DNA from: Roseiflexus sp.
Lineage (GTDB): Bacteria > Chloroflexota > Chloroflexia > Chloroflexales > Roseiflexaceae
Length of the DNA: 44,948 nt
Assembly: GCA_017743475.1 (NCBI GenBank)
Contig: JAGHYV010000036.1
Location: forward strand, 1-44,948
Direction of reading: 5' to 3'
Positions 1-7,716 of this stretch are shown here, one piece after another; the stretch's first letter is position 1; each line of letters opens with the position of its first letter. The notes below the pieces were generated by a model. That model had not been told where the DNA came from. It searched no databases and was given only the letters and a program-made list of their open reading frames with translations. Made by a program: the position numbers and the translations under genes.

Positions 1-270
1 CCCGATTACTGGCGTGAAGGGGAGCCGGTGAGCGGCGGGATGACGCCTCCGCCGGGTCTGTTCGAGCCGATCCGCGGGTTCGGCAAACTGTGGCGCGAGA
101 ACCAGTTCGTCCGCGAGACGCTCGGTTGGGCAGTTGAACCGGAAAGCGCCGACAAAGCTGTGGAGCAGTACTTCCGGGGCGGAGCGTTCGCCATCTATCG
201 CATGAATACTGACCGGATCTACATTATGAAGCCGGATAACACGGCAGAGGACATTCAGCGCATTCGCTGA
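1..270 (+). CDS. C-terminal end of an unrecognised protein, cut by the window edge
   Basis: The reading frame is open from base 1 to the stop at 268-270, so the true start lies before the window. A GTG at 28 is internal and has no ribosome binding site. The visible 89 residues contain a tryptophan- and glycine-rich stretch (GLFEPIRGFGKLWREN, then RETLGWA) followed by an aromatic tail. From memory, this style of module accompanies the FGYPIS repeat proteins of Chloroflexota, and the next gene carries those repeats, so a role at the cell envelope is possible. That is inference only; no catalytic motif is visible in the fragment. Confidence 0.6.
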   Translation, partial: PDYWREGEPVSGGMTPPPGLFEPIRGFGKLWRENQFVRETLGWAVEPESADKAVEQYFRGGAFAIYRMNTDRIYIMKPDNTAEDIQRIR

Positions 271-424
271 GCGGGAGTAGTCAGGAATCGGCAGGGGGTG
301 GGCGTCCGACGTGATGCTCGCCCCCTCTGTTCTCATGCAGACGGAGCGTCCATACTCGTTACGCAGTGGTAGCGGTGCATTGCGCATTCACCATACCGTA
401 ACCTCATACGCAGCCTGAAAGATG

Positions 425-430
425 TATAAT
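425..430 (+). promoter_or_regulatory. -10 element of the L,D-transpeptidase gene
   Basis: A perfect TATAAT lies 47 bases before the ATG at 477. No good -35 is visible at the usual distance. Transcription would begin near 437, after the in-frame GTG at 435, so this box argues for the ATG at 477 as the true start. Confidence 0.5.
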
Positions 431-476
431 TGAAGTGATACAACGTCCTGGCGCTAAACGAAGGGCGAAGAGCGTT

Positions 477-1700
477 ATGAACCGGCGACTGCACCACCCG
501 CACCTGATCATGACCGGCATCGCAATCCTGATCGCAACAGCCATTGCCGCGCCGATCGAACTGCGCGCGCGGCAACGTCCCGCCGTCGCCGATTTCGCCC
601 CGCCGCTCCCGGCTTCCGAGGCGCAGGCAGTCGTCGCTGCCGCGCGCGCCGCCGAACGGATGCAGCAGCAAAGCGCAGCGGAAGCAGTTCCGCTGCCGGC
701 AGTACAAAATATGTACTTCGCGTCCTCCGGCTTTCACATCAGTGATCGCACCGGTTTCCTGAGTTTCTGGCGCAGGAACGGCGGTGAACTGATCTTCGGC
801 TACCCGATCAGCGGCGAACTGATTGAAGACGGGCGGATCGTGCAGTACTTCGAGCGTGCACGCTTCGAGTACCATCCAGAAAACCTGGGAACCGAGTATC
901 AGGTGATGTTGTCGCTCCTCGGCAACGAGACCACCCAGGGGTACGATTTCCCCGACGGTCAACCGACGCAGGGGCGGCTCTACTTCCCCGAAACCCGCCA
1001 GACGCTTGGCGGGAAGTTTCTCAGGTTCTGGCAGAAACGCGGTGGTCTGCGCATCTTCGGCTACCCGATCAGCGAGCCGTTCGAGGAAATCAGCCCAATC
1101 GACGGTCAGGTGCGGATCACCCAGTATTTTGAGCGCGCCCGTTTTGAATATCATCCTGAACAGTTGCCCGCGTTCTACCGTCAGATGGAACGGGCGAACG
1201 GGATCATATTATCCGGGCTTCACGAAGTGCAGCTGGGCGATCTGGGGCGCCAGGCGATGCAGCGCCGTGGCCATACCCCGCAGGCGGTCGGTCCCATGCC
1301 CGGTGCGCCCGCCTGGTCGCCCAAACTGTTCGAGCGCCGGATCGAAGTTAATCTGACGCAACAGATGCTGACCGCTTTCGAGGGGGATGTGCCGGTCTAT
1401 CACGCTCCCGTCGCAACCGGTCGCGATGGCTTCAACACGCCGGCCGGATCGTTTGCCATTTACTACAAACTGCCGAGGCAAACGATGACCGGTTCGGCTG
1501 GCGGCGAGTCGTGGTATGTCCCTGACGTGCCATGGGTTCAGTATGTCGTTGGCGGCGTGGCGCTCCACGGCACCTACTGGCACGATGCCTGGGGCACCGG
1601 AGTGCGCATGTCGCATGGGTGTATCAATCTGAATATCGATGATGCGGAATGGCTCTATCACTGGGCGGACATTGGGACGCGCGTGGATGTCGTGTATTGA
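477..1700 (+). CDS. L,D-transpeptidase (YkuD domain) with two FGYPIS repeats
   Basis: This is a secreted cell-wall enzyme that forms 3-3 peptidoglycan cross-links or attaches proteins to stem peptides, using a catalytic cysteine. Counted from the ATG at 477 (407 aa), a hydrophobic signal or anchor lies at about residues 10-27. A proline/alanine-rich linker follows. Two tandem repeats of about 70 residues each carry FGYPIS and QYFERARFEYHPE (about 85-150 and 175-240). The YkuD domain fills the last 120 residues, with the catalytic pattern HGT at about 364 and SHGCINL around Cys382. I chose ATG 477 over an upstream GTG (435) because a GAAGGGCGAAGAG stretch precedes it and a -10 box lies at 425-430. 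The repeats resemble LGFP-type wall-binding modules common in Chloroflexota. The family call is firm; the substrate is not known. Confidence 0.88.
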   Translation: MNRRLHHPHLIMTGIAILIATAIAAPIELRARQRPAVADFAPPLPASEAQAVVAAARAAERMQQQSAAEAVPLPAVQNMYFASSGFHISDRTGFLSFWRRNGGELIFGYPISGELIEDGRIVQYFERARFEYHPENLGTEYQVMLSLLGNETTQGYDFPDGQPTQGRLYFPETRQTLGGKFLRFWQKRGGLRIFGYPISEPFEEISPIDGQVRITQYFERARFEYHPEQLPAFYRQMERANGIILSGLHEVQLGDLGRQAMQRRGHTPQAVGPMPGAPAWSPKLFERRIEVNLTQQMLTAFEGDVPVYHAPVATGRDGFNTPAGSFAIYYKLPRQTMTGSAGGESWYVPDVPWVQYVVGGVALHGTYWHDAWGTGVRMSHGCINLNIDDAEWLYHWADIGTRVDVVY

Positions 1701-1715
1701 CGCACGATCGCTGCC

Positions 1716-1744
1716 TTGACAACCCTTCTCCTTCGTGCTACTCT
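1716..1744 (+). promoter_or_regulatory. Promoter of the (p)ppGpp synthetase gene
   Basis: TTGACA (1716-1721) is followed, after 17 bases, by TACTCT (1739-1744). A TGC just before it makes an extended -10. Transcription would start near 1751 and leave a leader of about 44 bases. Confidence 0.7.
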
Positions 1745-1794
1745 GACTGCCACTATCCCGTCGGCCCTCTGCCGCCGCGTCGCAGGGCAGCACT

Positions 1795-4119
1795 ATGGAC
1801 TCACCAGCAACACTCGCGGTGAGCAGTGGCGATGTCGCCACCGACTCCTCTGTTCGTTCAACGCGCCGTACTAGTGCCGCGCTACAATCGCCACTGCGTC
1901 CGAATCCTGAGTTTACCCATAGCCCGGTTGCCGATGAGCTGGTTGCGCGCCTGAAACTCTACCAGCGCCAGCCGAACGGCGGTGCAGACCAGATAGCGCG
2001 TAGCGAAGAACTGGTGCGCAATGCGTATGCCGTCGCCTGCGAAGCGCACAGCAAACAGAAGCGCGACTCGGGTGAGCCGTATATCGATCATCCGGTTGCC
2101 GTTGCGCATATTCTGATCGACTTGCAGCTTGATGCGGCGTCAGTTGCTGCCGCGCTGCTCCACGATGTTCTGGAAGATACCCTAGTCTCCAAAGAGCAAC
2201 TGACAGCGTTGTTCGGTACCGAGATTGCCAACCTTGTCGATGGCGTCACCAAACTTTCGGCACTGGAGGCGCGCACCCGCGAAGAAGCGCAGGTCGGCAC
2301 GTATCGCAAAATGTTCATTGCAATGGCGGACGATCCGCGTGTGGTGTTGGTCAAACTGGCAGACCGCCTGCACAACATGCGCACTATTGGCTCGCTCTCC
2401 GAAGAGCGCCAGAAACGCCTGGCGCGCGAGACGCTCGAAATCTATGCCCCTCTGGCGCATCGCCTCGGCATCTGGCAGATCAAGTGGGAACTCGAAGATC
2501 GTGCCTTTGCCGTCCTCAACCCCGAAAAATATCAGGAGATCAGTCGTCAGCTGGCACTGCGGCGCGATGCACGCGAGCGCCTCGTCCATCGCGTGATCCA
2601 GCGTTTGCGTCAGGTGCTCGAAAAAGAAGGGATCAAGGCGGATATTACCGGGCGACCTAAGCACATCTATTCGATCTATCGCAAGATGGAACGCAAGGGT
2701 GTCAGCCTTGACCAGATCTACGACCAGCTCGCAGTGCGCGTGATTGTCGATACAGTTGCCGACTGTTACCGTGTGCTCGGTCTGGTGCATGCGACCTGGC
2801 CCCCCGTGCCCGGCGAGTTCGACGATTATATCGCCATGCCAAAGGAAAGCATGTATCAGTCGCTGCACACAACCGTGCTGATACCCGGCGGTCAACCCTG
2901 CGAGATCCAGATCCGCACCCACGAAATGCACGAAGTTGCCGAACGCGGTATTGCAGCACACTGGCGCTACAAAGAAGGGTTTGGACGCATCGATGCGTCG
3001 TTCGAGAGCAAACTGGCATGGTTGCGCGGCTTGATCGAATGGCGTCGCGATCTCACCGATGCCCGCGAGTTCGTCGATTCGTTCAAGACTGATGTGCTCG
3101 AAGAGCAGGTGTATGTGTTCACGCCCAAGGGCAAAATCATCGACCTGCCAGTTGGAGCGACGCCAGTTGATTTCGCCTATCGTATTCACTCCGATGTTGG
3201 GCACAGTTGCGTCGGCGCAAAGGTGAATAACCGGATTGTTCCTCTCGATTACCAGTTGCGCAACGGCGAAATCGTCCATATTATGACCTCGAAGACTCCG
3301 CGTGGTCCGAGCCGTGACTGGCTCAACTTCGTCAAGACAAGCGGTGCGCGCAACCATATTCGCCGCTACTTCAAGCGTCTCGACCGCGCCGAAAATATCG
3401 CTGCTGGGCGCGAATTGCTGGAAAAAGAACTCAAACGCCTTGGTCTGTCGGTGCCCTTCGAGGAAATTGTTGCCATCACTGGTCTCAAGTCGATCGATGA
3501 TGTGTTCGCCCAGATTGGCAGCGGCGACATCACAGCGCGTCAGGTTGCGCAAAAGATTCTGAGCCATCGCACTCCAGTCGGTGCAGACGATCTGGCAGAC
3601 ATCCCGCAGGTCGCTCCGATCTCCGAACGCCCTAATGATACTAGTATCATCCGTGTGCGCGGCATTGAGAACACGCAGGTGCCGACACGACTGGCGCGCT
3701 GCTGCAACCCGGTGGCGGGCGAGCCGATTGTCGGCTTTGTGACCCGCGGCAAAGGGATCACTGTGCATCGCGCCGACTGCCGTACCATCCTGAATGAGCG
3801 CGACCGCGCGCGTCTGGTGGAGGTAGCGTGGGGCACTGGCGTACCAAAGCAGGGATACCCGGTGCCGATTCGGATCGAAGCCTGGGATCGCGTTGGACTA
3901 TGGCGTGATGTCTCAGGCATTATCGCCGATGCAGGCATTAACATCGACGCGGTCGAGCAGGTGCCAACCCGCCGCCCCGGTCGCGCGGTGCTGACCGTCA
4001 CCCTCCGCATCCAGAGCATTGCGCAACTGACCGCCATCCTCGACAAACTCAACCGTCTCTCCGATGTGATCGAAGCGCGTCGCGAGCAAAGTACCGCCCC
4101 GACTGCTGAAACGCTCTGA
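1795..4119 (+). CDS. rel: Bifunctional (p)ppGpp synthetase/hydrolase, RelA/SpoT family
   Basis: It makes and degrades the stringent-response alarmones (p)ppGpp from GTP/GDP and ATP. At 774 aa it has the full long-RSH layout. The HD hydrolase domain spans about residues 70-220, with the His-Asp pair at 123-124 (LLHDVLEDT) and ADRLHNMRT at 189-197. The synthetase domain spans about 275-400, with GRPKHIYSIYRKM at 286-298 and MPKESMYQSLH at 348-358. A TGS domain lies at about 437-497, a conserved cysteine pair at 636-637 and a C-terminal ACT domain at about 690-760. Both catalytic halves keep their key residues, so a bifunctional Rel enzyme is expected rather than a synthetase-only RelA. It has its own promoter. 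No strong Shine-Dalgarno is visible (GGGCAG, 6 bases before ATG). Confidence 0.95.
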   Translation: MDSPATLAVSSGDVATDSSVRSTRRTSAALQSPLRPNPEFTHSPVADELVARLKLYQRQPNGGADQIARSEELVRNAYAVACEAHSKQKRDSGEPYIDHPVAVAHILIDLQLDAASVAAALLHDVLEDTLVSKEQLTALFGTEIANLVDGVTKLSALEARTREEAQVGTYRKMFIAMADDPRVVLVKLADRLHNMRTIGSLSEERQKRLARETLEIYAPLAHRLGIWQIKWELEDRAFAVLNPEKYQEISRQLALRRDARERLVHRVIQRLRQVLEKEGIKADITGRPKHIYSIYRKMERKGVSLDQIYDQLAVRVIVDTVADCYRVLGLVHATWPPVPGEFDDYIAMPKESMYQSLHTTVLIPGGQPCEIQIRTHEMHEVAERGIAAHWRYKEGFGRIDASFESKLAWLRGLIEWRRDLTDAREFVDSFKTDVLEEQVYVFTPKGKIIDLPVGATPVDFAYRIHSDVGHSCVGAKVNNRIVPLDYQLRNGEIVHIMTSKTPRGPSRDWLNFVKTSGARNHIRRYFKRLDRAENIAAGRELLEKELKRLGLSVPFEEIVAITGLKSIDDVFAQIGSGDITARQVAQKILSHRTPVGADDLADIPQVAPISERPNDTSIIRVRGIENTQVPTRLARCCNPVAGEPIVGFVTRGKGITVHRADCRTILNERDRARLVEVAWGTGVPKQGYPVPIRIEAWDRVGLWRDVSGIIADAGINIDAVEQVPTRRPGRAVLTVTLRIQSIAQLTAILDKLNRLSDVIEARREQSTAPTAETL

Positions 4120-4219
4120 AGAATTAATGTTGACGTTCGAAGTGTGAGGCGTAGTCTTGCGCGAATGTGCGTGTACGTTGTGCACCTGTCTCGGTGAAAT
4201 CGGAATAAGGAGTTTGTTC

Positions 4220-4807
4220 ATGCGTATCATCTCGTTCCAGAACGCCATTATCCTCTGTGCTTACCGCAGCAGCATGCGGCACTGCGCCAATCGTTGCACC
4301 GACGCCACTCCTCTCCGCTCCTACAGCAGCAGGAATTCATGGCGATCACGGCGGGATGACCGCGTTACAATCGTATGATGCGTTGTTCATCGACAGCATG
4401 ATCGTGCATCACGAAGGCGCGATTACGATGGAGCGTCAGGCGCTGCAATCCGCTGAACGACCGGAGATCAGGCGCGTGGCGGAGGAGATCATTGCCGCGC
4501 AACAGGCGGAAATTGAACGCATGCGCGCCTGGCGCGCCGCCTGGTATCCCGACCTGCCGCCAACCGCAGGTATGACCATGGATATGGGACCGATGGAGGT
4601 TGCACCTAGCGAGACGCCGTTCGACCGGCGGTTCCTGGAAGCGATGATCCCGCATCACGAAGGCGCAGTTGCGATGGCGCGCGACGCATTGCAGAAGGCG
4701 GAGCACTGCGAGATCGGCGAACTGGCGACTGCTACATTGCAACACAGGAAGCCGAGATTACCCAGATGCGACAATGGCTCAAAGAATGGTATGGCGTCGA
4801 ACCGTGA
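4220..4807 (+). pseudogene. DUF305 lipoprotein gene with two frame breaks
   Basis: The encoded protein would be an exported DUF305 protein with two copies of the histidine motif (SMIVHHEGAITM and AMIPHHEGAVAM), each in a helical bundle. Function is unknown, though metal binding or stress roles are often proposed. A perfect AAGGAG (4207-4212) sits 7 bases before ATG 4220. That frame starts a signal peptide but breaks between about 4232 and 4257. The lipoprotein signal continues in another frame as VLTAAAC, a plausible lipobox. The middle (4257-4735) is intact. Near 4733 the frame breaks again, and the expected ending (ATQEAEITQMRQWLKEWYG) resumes in the original frame up to TGA 4805-4807. The two breaks compensate each other. 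This is a pseudogene or a pair of sequence errors. A GTG-initiated 215-aa reading (4257-4904) is what a gene caller would give. Confidence 0.7.
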
Positions 4808-4827
4808 GCCCTTGACCGGATTGCTGG
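4791..4827 (+). repeat. 37-bp direct repeat, copy 1
   Basis: This copy is 35/37 identical to 4863-4899, with a start-to-start distance of 72 bp. It begins inside the last codons of the DUF305 gene. Confidence 0.8.
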
Positions 4828-4862
4828 GCCAAGGGAACGGAAGCAGCATCTGTTCCCCGACA

Positions 4863-4899
4863 ATGGCGTCGAACTGTGAGCCCTCGACCGGATTGCTGG
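4863..4899 (+). repeat. 37-bp direct repeat, copy 2
   Basis: This is the second copy. Its last three bases (TGG) form the TGN part of the extended -10 promoter of the phosphohexomutase gene. Confidence 0.8.
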
Positions 4900-4905
4900 T
4901 ATAAT
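4897..4905 (+). promoter_or_regulatory. Extended -10 promoter of the phosphohexomutase gene
   Basis: TGG-TATAAT is a perfect extended -10 with no clear -35. Transcription would start near 4912. AAGGAGG at 4940-4946 then serves ATG 4952. Confidence 0.65.
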
Positions 4906-4951
4906 CCCTCTGGGTCTTGCCGCGAAGCGTGCGGTTGGAAAGGAGGGAAGC

Positions 4952-6298
4952 ATGCAGATCGCGCCTGGCATTTTCAAGGCGTATGATATTCGCGGGATCT
5001 ATCCGACGGAATTGAACGAAGAGGGTGCGTATGCGATTGGTCGCGCGTTTGTGACATTCCTTCAGGCGCGCGAGGTCATTGTTGGTTACGATATGCGCCT
5101 GTCAGGACCGTCTATCTTCGACGCAGTCACGCGCGGCATCATGGATCAGGGCGCCGACGTGGTGAACATCGGGCTGGTCAGCACCGACCAGTACTATTTC
5201 GCCTGCACCAGGCTCGGCTTGCCAGGAATGATGGTCACGGCGTCACACAATCCGAAGCAGTACAATGGCTTCAAGATGGTGCGCCAGATGCCATACCTGC
5301 TCAGCGGCACCGAAGGCATCCAGGATCTGCGGCGCATTGTTGAGAACGATGCTTACGCGCCGACGACACGCACCGGCAACATGCGCGCACTCGATCTATC
5401 GGACGAGTTCGTTAAGTTTGTTCTCGGGTTGATCCAGATTGACCTTCTGGAACGCCGACGGCTCAAAATCATCGCCGATACCGGCAATGGCACTGTTGGA
5501 CCCATCCTCCAGCGCGTGTACGGGCGCCTGCCGATCGATTTTATCGGAATGTATCTGGAGCCAGATGGCAACCTGCCGAACCATGGTCTCGACCCGCTGA
5601 TGCCAGAAAATCGCGCCGAACTCGAGCGGCGTGTCGTTGAAGAGGGGGCGGATGCCGGGTTTGCCTTCGATGGCGACGGCGATCGTTTCTTTGTCATCGA
5701 CGACCGCGGGCGTTTCATTTCGGGCGACTTTCTGACCGCACTCCTAGGACGCTACCTGCTCCAACGCGCACCTGGCAGCAAGATTGTCTACGATGTGCGC
5801 GCATCGTGGGCAGTGCGCGACCTGATCAGTGCCGCTGGCGGTATACCGCTGATTGAGCGTGTCGGGCATGCGTTCATCAAGCGCCGCATGGCGAACGAGA
5901 ACGCCCTCTTTGGCGGCGAAGTATCCGGGCACTACTACTTCCGTGATTTCAATTTCGCCGATTCGGGCATTATTCCATCGTTGCTAGTCATGGAAATGCT
6001 GGCTGGCAGCAATCAGTCACTCTCGGCGATGCTGGCGCCACTGGAAGAGAAGTATTTCATTTCCGGCGAGATTAACTCGACAGTCGCCAACCCGAAGGAG
6101 CGTCTCGAAGCACTGGCAGCCGCATATGCCGATGGCGTCATCGAATGGATCGATGGCATCTCGGTCACATACCCGACGTGGCACATGAACGTGCGCGCAT
6201 CGAACACTGAGCCGCTCATTCGTCTGAATCTGGAAGCCACCACGCGCGAGGAAATGGAACGCCGCCGTGACGAGGTGCTGGCAATTATTCGGGGATGA
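4952..6298 (+). CDS. manB: Phosphomannomutase/phosphoglucomutase (alpha-D-phosphohexomutase)
   Basis: It interconverts hexose 6-phosphate and hexose 1-phosphate through a phosphoserine enzyme, supplying sugar-1-phosphates for sugar nucleotides. The 448-aa protein has all four family signatures. These are the active-site serine in TASHNP (Ser98, residues 96-101), the Mg loop DGDGDR (240-245), the sugar-specificity loop GGEVSGH (321-327) and the phosphate-binding loop RASNTEP (415-421). A strong Shine-Dalgarno lies 5 bases before the ATG. GEVSGH is the form found in PMM/PGM dual-specificity enzymes, so manB/algC-type activity is likely. glmM is less likely because GlmM normally carries a different serine loop. 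It may feed the sugar nucleotidyltransferase at 10.5 kb. Confidence 0.9.
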   Translation: MQIAPGIFKAYDIRGIYPTELNEEGAYAIGRAFVTFLQAREVIVGYDMRLSGPSIFDAVTRGIMDQGADVVNIGLVSTDQYYFACTRLGLPGMMVTASHNPKQYNGFKMVRQMPYLLSGTEGIQDLRRIVENDAYAPTTRTGNMRALDLSDEFVKFVLGLIQIDLLERRRLKIIADTGNGTVGPILQRVYGRLPIDFIGMYLEPDGNLPNHGLDPLMPENRAELERRVVEEGADAGFAFDGDGDRFFVIDDRGRFISGDFLTALLGRYLLQRAPGSKIVYDVRASWAVRDLISAAGGIPLIERVGHAFIKRRMANENALFGGEVSGHYYFRDFNFADSGIIPSLLVMEMLAGSNQSLSAMLAPLEEKYFISGEINSTVANPKERLEALAAAYADGVIEWIDGISVTYPTWHMNVRASNTEPLIRLNLEATTREEMERRRDEVLAIIRG

Positions 6299-6310
6299 CC
6301 AGGGATATTG

Positions 6311-6365
6311 AGCGTTGACGTTGAAGGTTGAAGGTTGAACGTTGAGCGTTGAAGGTCGAACGTAC
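6311..6365. repeat. Imperfect tandem repeats of a GTTGAACGTTGA-like motif
   Basis: The segment carries degenerate repeats built on TTGAACGTT/TTGAAGGTT. The same motif recurs at 6493-6513 and as a perfect inverted repeat at 11623-11662. It is a noncoding interspersed repeat. Confidence 0.6.
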
Positions 6366-6366
6366 T

Positions 6367-6487
6367 GTTCGCTTATTTTTTTACGGATGGCTTCCTGATG
6401 CGATCTGCGACTTGACAAAGAACAACCTGGCTGCGAGGACGCACCCGTTTTATGGCATCAGGAAGCCTTGCATGAAAACAAGCGAAC
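6367..6487. mobile_element. 121-bp MITE-like element with imperfect terminal inverted repeats
   Basis: The ends begin GTTCGCTT (6367-6374) and finish AAGCGAAC (6480-6487). Inside them, a perfect 13-base inverted repeat pairs 6389-6401 with 6455-6467 (GGCTTCCTGATGC and its complement), and the arms extend imperfectly over about 35 bases. No ORF lies inside. Size and symmetry suit a miniature inverted-repeat element or a large hairpin. Target-site duplications are not clear. Confidence 0.5.
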
Positions 6488-6526
6488 CGAGAGTTGAACG
6501 TTCCAACGTTCAACATTCGAATCCGG

Positions 6527-6555
6527 TTGCATTGGACGCCGATGATTGTTACAAT
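6527..6555 (+). promoter_or_regulatory. Promoter upstream of tRNA-Leu
   Basis: TTGCAT (6527-6532), a 17-base gap, then TACAAT (6550-6555) preceded by TGT give an extended -10. The palindromic element at 6565-6694 separates it from the tRNA. A second, weaker TACAAT lies at 6702-6707. Confidence 0.6.
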
Positions 6556-6564
6556 AAGTACATT

Positions 6565-6694
6565 GCAAAAAGGGTATATCACCGCAGAGACGTAGCGTTC
6601 GCAGAGACGGCTTCCGTATCACGTCACGCACCCGTATGTTGCGCTGTGCACTCACTCTCTGCGTGCTCGACGTCTCAGCGGTGAGTTCTTGCAG
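6565..6694. mobile_element. Palindromic interspersed element, copy 1 (about 130 bp)
   Basis: The left arm reads ACCGCAGAGACG and the right arm CGTCTCAGCGGT, with further matches outward to TGCAA/TTGCA and inward to CGCAGAGA/CTCTGCG. A second copy with the same ends lies at 28031-28171. No coding capacity is visible. It is MITE-like and non-autonomous. Confidence 0.6.
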
Positions 6695-6731
6695 CGAAGT
6701 CTACAATAGAAGTAGGAAAGTTTTGCTTCAT

Positions 6732-6816
6732 GGGGACGTGGCGGAACCGGCAGACGCGCAAGTCTTAGGAACTTGTGGAGCAATCCGTGAGGGTTCGAGT
6801 CCCTCCGTCCCCACCA
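6732..6816 (+). tRNA. tRNA-Leu (anticodon UAG)
   Basis: The acceptor stem pairs GGGGACG (6732-6738) with CGTCCCC (6806-6812). Discriminator A6813 and an encoded CCA (6814-6816) follow. The anticodon stem CAAGT/ACTTG encloses loop CTTAGGA with TAG at 6766-6768. The T arm contains GGTTCGAGTCC. The extra-long variable region (after 6775) fits a class II leucine tRNA, which reads CUA and related codons. Confidence 0.95.
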
Positions 6817-6924
6817 GGCTCTGTTGAGATTCGACAACTGGAGTGTATCCTCAGTTGGCGTGAATTTCGCGTTTTTCCGCATTGAAATGCGTTATATGCC
6901 GGATTCGTAGCCCAACGTTCGCGC

Positions 6925-6953
6925 TTGACTCTCTCCATTGAACTCTCTATAAT
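6925..6953 (+). promoter_or_regulatory. Strong sigma-70-type promoter
   Basis: TTGACT (6925-6930), 17 bases, then TATAAT (6948-6953) is one of the best promoters in the window. Transcription would begin near 6960. A 9-bp inverted repeat (GCTAACGAT 6955-6963 with ATCGTTAGC 6999-7007) straddles the start and could be an operator. Confidence 0.75.
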
Positions 6954-6959
6954 TGCTAA

Positions 6960-7085
6960 CGATTAAGATTGTGAAAAATGGCGCGGCGTTCGGCGAGGAT
7001 CGTTAGCCATGCGAATCAAAACGCCAGTTGAATATGAAAGCGTAAGCGGCACAGTGATGTATCACGCTGTGCCGCTTTCATTTCT
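6960..7085 (+). ncRNA. Candidate small RNA or attenuated leader upstream of the SWIM gene
   Basis: Between the promoter at 6925-6953 and the SWIM gene at 7153, the predicted transcript of about 125 nt ends in a hairpin. That hairpin is AGCGGCACAG (7045-7054) with CTGTGCCGCT (7067-7076), followed by T-rich TTTCATTTCT. A 16-codon ORF (ATG 6979, TGA at the end of its frame) lies inside but has no ribosome binding site. It could be an independent small RNA or a leader controlling the SWIM gene. It matches no RNA family I recognise. Confidence 0.4.
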
Positions 7086-7152
7086 GTAATAAATGCGGAT
7101 GCCAGGCGCTGCGGCACGGTCGCGCCTGCCTGTAATAGATGAGGAGGCAGAT

Positions 7153-7695
7153 ATGCATTCGGACTTGATTGGAAAGATCGAAAAAGCTCGGCGTTACGCG
7201 CAGGAACCGGAGCGCATCGCACTTGACGAATTGACCGTTCGTTTCCATGGCGGCAACAACGATCACATTGTTCAACTTGCGAATGGACGCTGGGCTTGCG
7301 ACTGTGATGTGTTTCGTTTGCGCGGAGTGTGCGCTCACGTTATGACCCTGCAAAAGGCGCTGGAGCCAATGCTGTCGGCTGAAGCGCGTGATCCGGGTCC
7401 CGTTATTATCCATTCTGAATTGATCAGTATGATCGAGAAGTCGCGCCGCTACCTGCACGAACTGGATCGTATCGAGATTTTGTCACTGCGTGCGCGCTTC
7501 CGTGGTAATAACAACGACCACACGTTGATGTTGACCGACACCGGATGGTCGTGCGATTGTTCAACGTTCCGTGTATGGAATACCTGTGCGCATGTTATGG
7601 CGCTTCAGCGTATTCTTGCGCCAATGCTGCCCACTGTCGCCCGTGAGGCGGGTACGATTATTGTCGAAGATCATCTGGTTAGTGCCTTGAATTGA
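7153..7695 (+). CDS. Small protein with two tandem SWIM zinc fingers
   Basis: This 180-aa protein is an internal duplication of about 90 residues. Each half starts HSDLIGKIEKARRYAQE-like, passes a GGNNDH/GNNNDH segment and ends in a SWIM finger: CDCDVFRLRGVCAHVM in the first, CDCSTFRVWNTCAHVM in the second. SWIM fingers (CxC...CxH) bind zinc and usually contact DNA or proteins, often as part of larger proteins. Here nothing else is attached. ATG 7153 was chosen because GAGGAGG (7141-7147) sits just before it; an upstream ATG at 7093 lacks a site. The function is unknown; binding nucleic acid or a partner protein is an inference from the fold. Confidence 0.8.
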   Translation: MHSDLIGKIEKARRYAQEPERIALDELTVRFHGGNNDHIVQLANGRWACDCDVFRLRGVCAHVMTLQKALEPMLSAEARDPGPVIIHSELISMIEKSRRYLHELDRIEILSLRARFRGNNNDHTLMLTDTGWSCDCSTFRVWNTCAHVMALQRILAPMLPTVAREAGTIIVEDHLVSALN

Positions 7696-7716
7696 CCACG
7701 TTGAGCCAGTGATGTC

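Noticed and set aside
435-476. GTG start 14 codons before the L,D-transpeptidase ATG
   Set aside because: It lies about at the predicted transcription start after TATAAT 425-430 and has no ribosome binding site; ATG 477 fits better.
2182-3768. A 528-aa ORF antisense to the (p)ppGpp synthetase
   Set aside because: It is a shadow of a strongly conserved gene, with low-complexity composition and no ribosome binding site.
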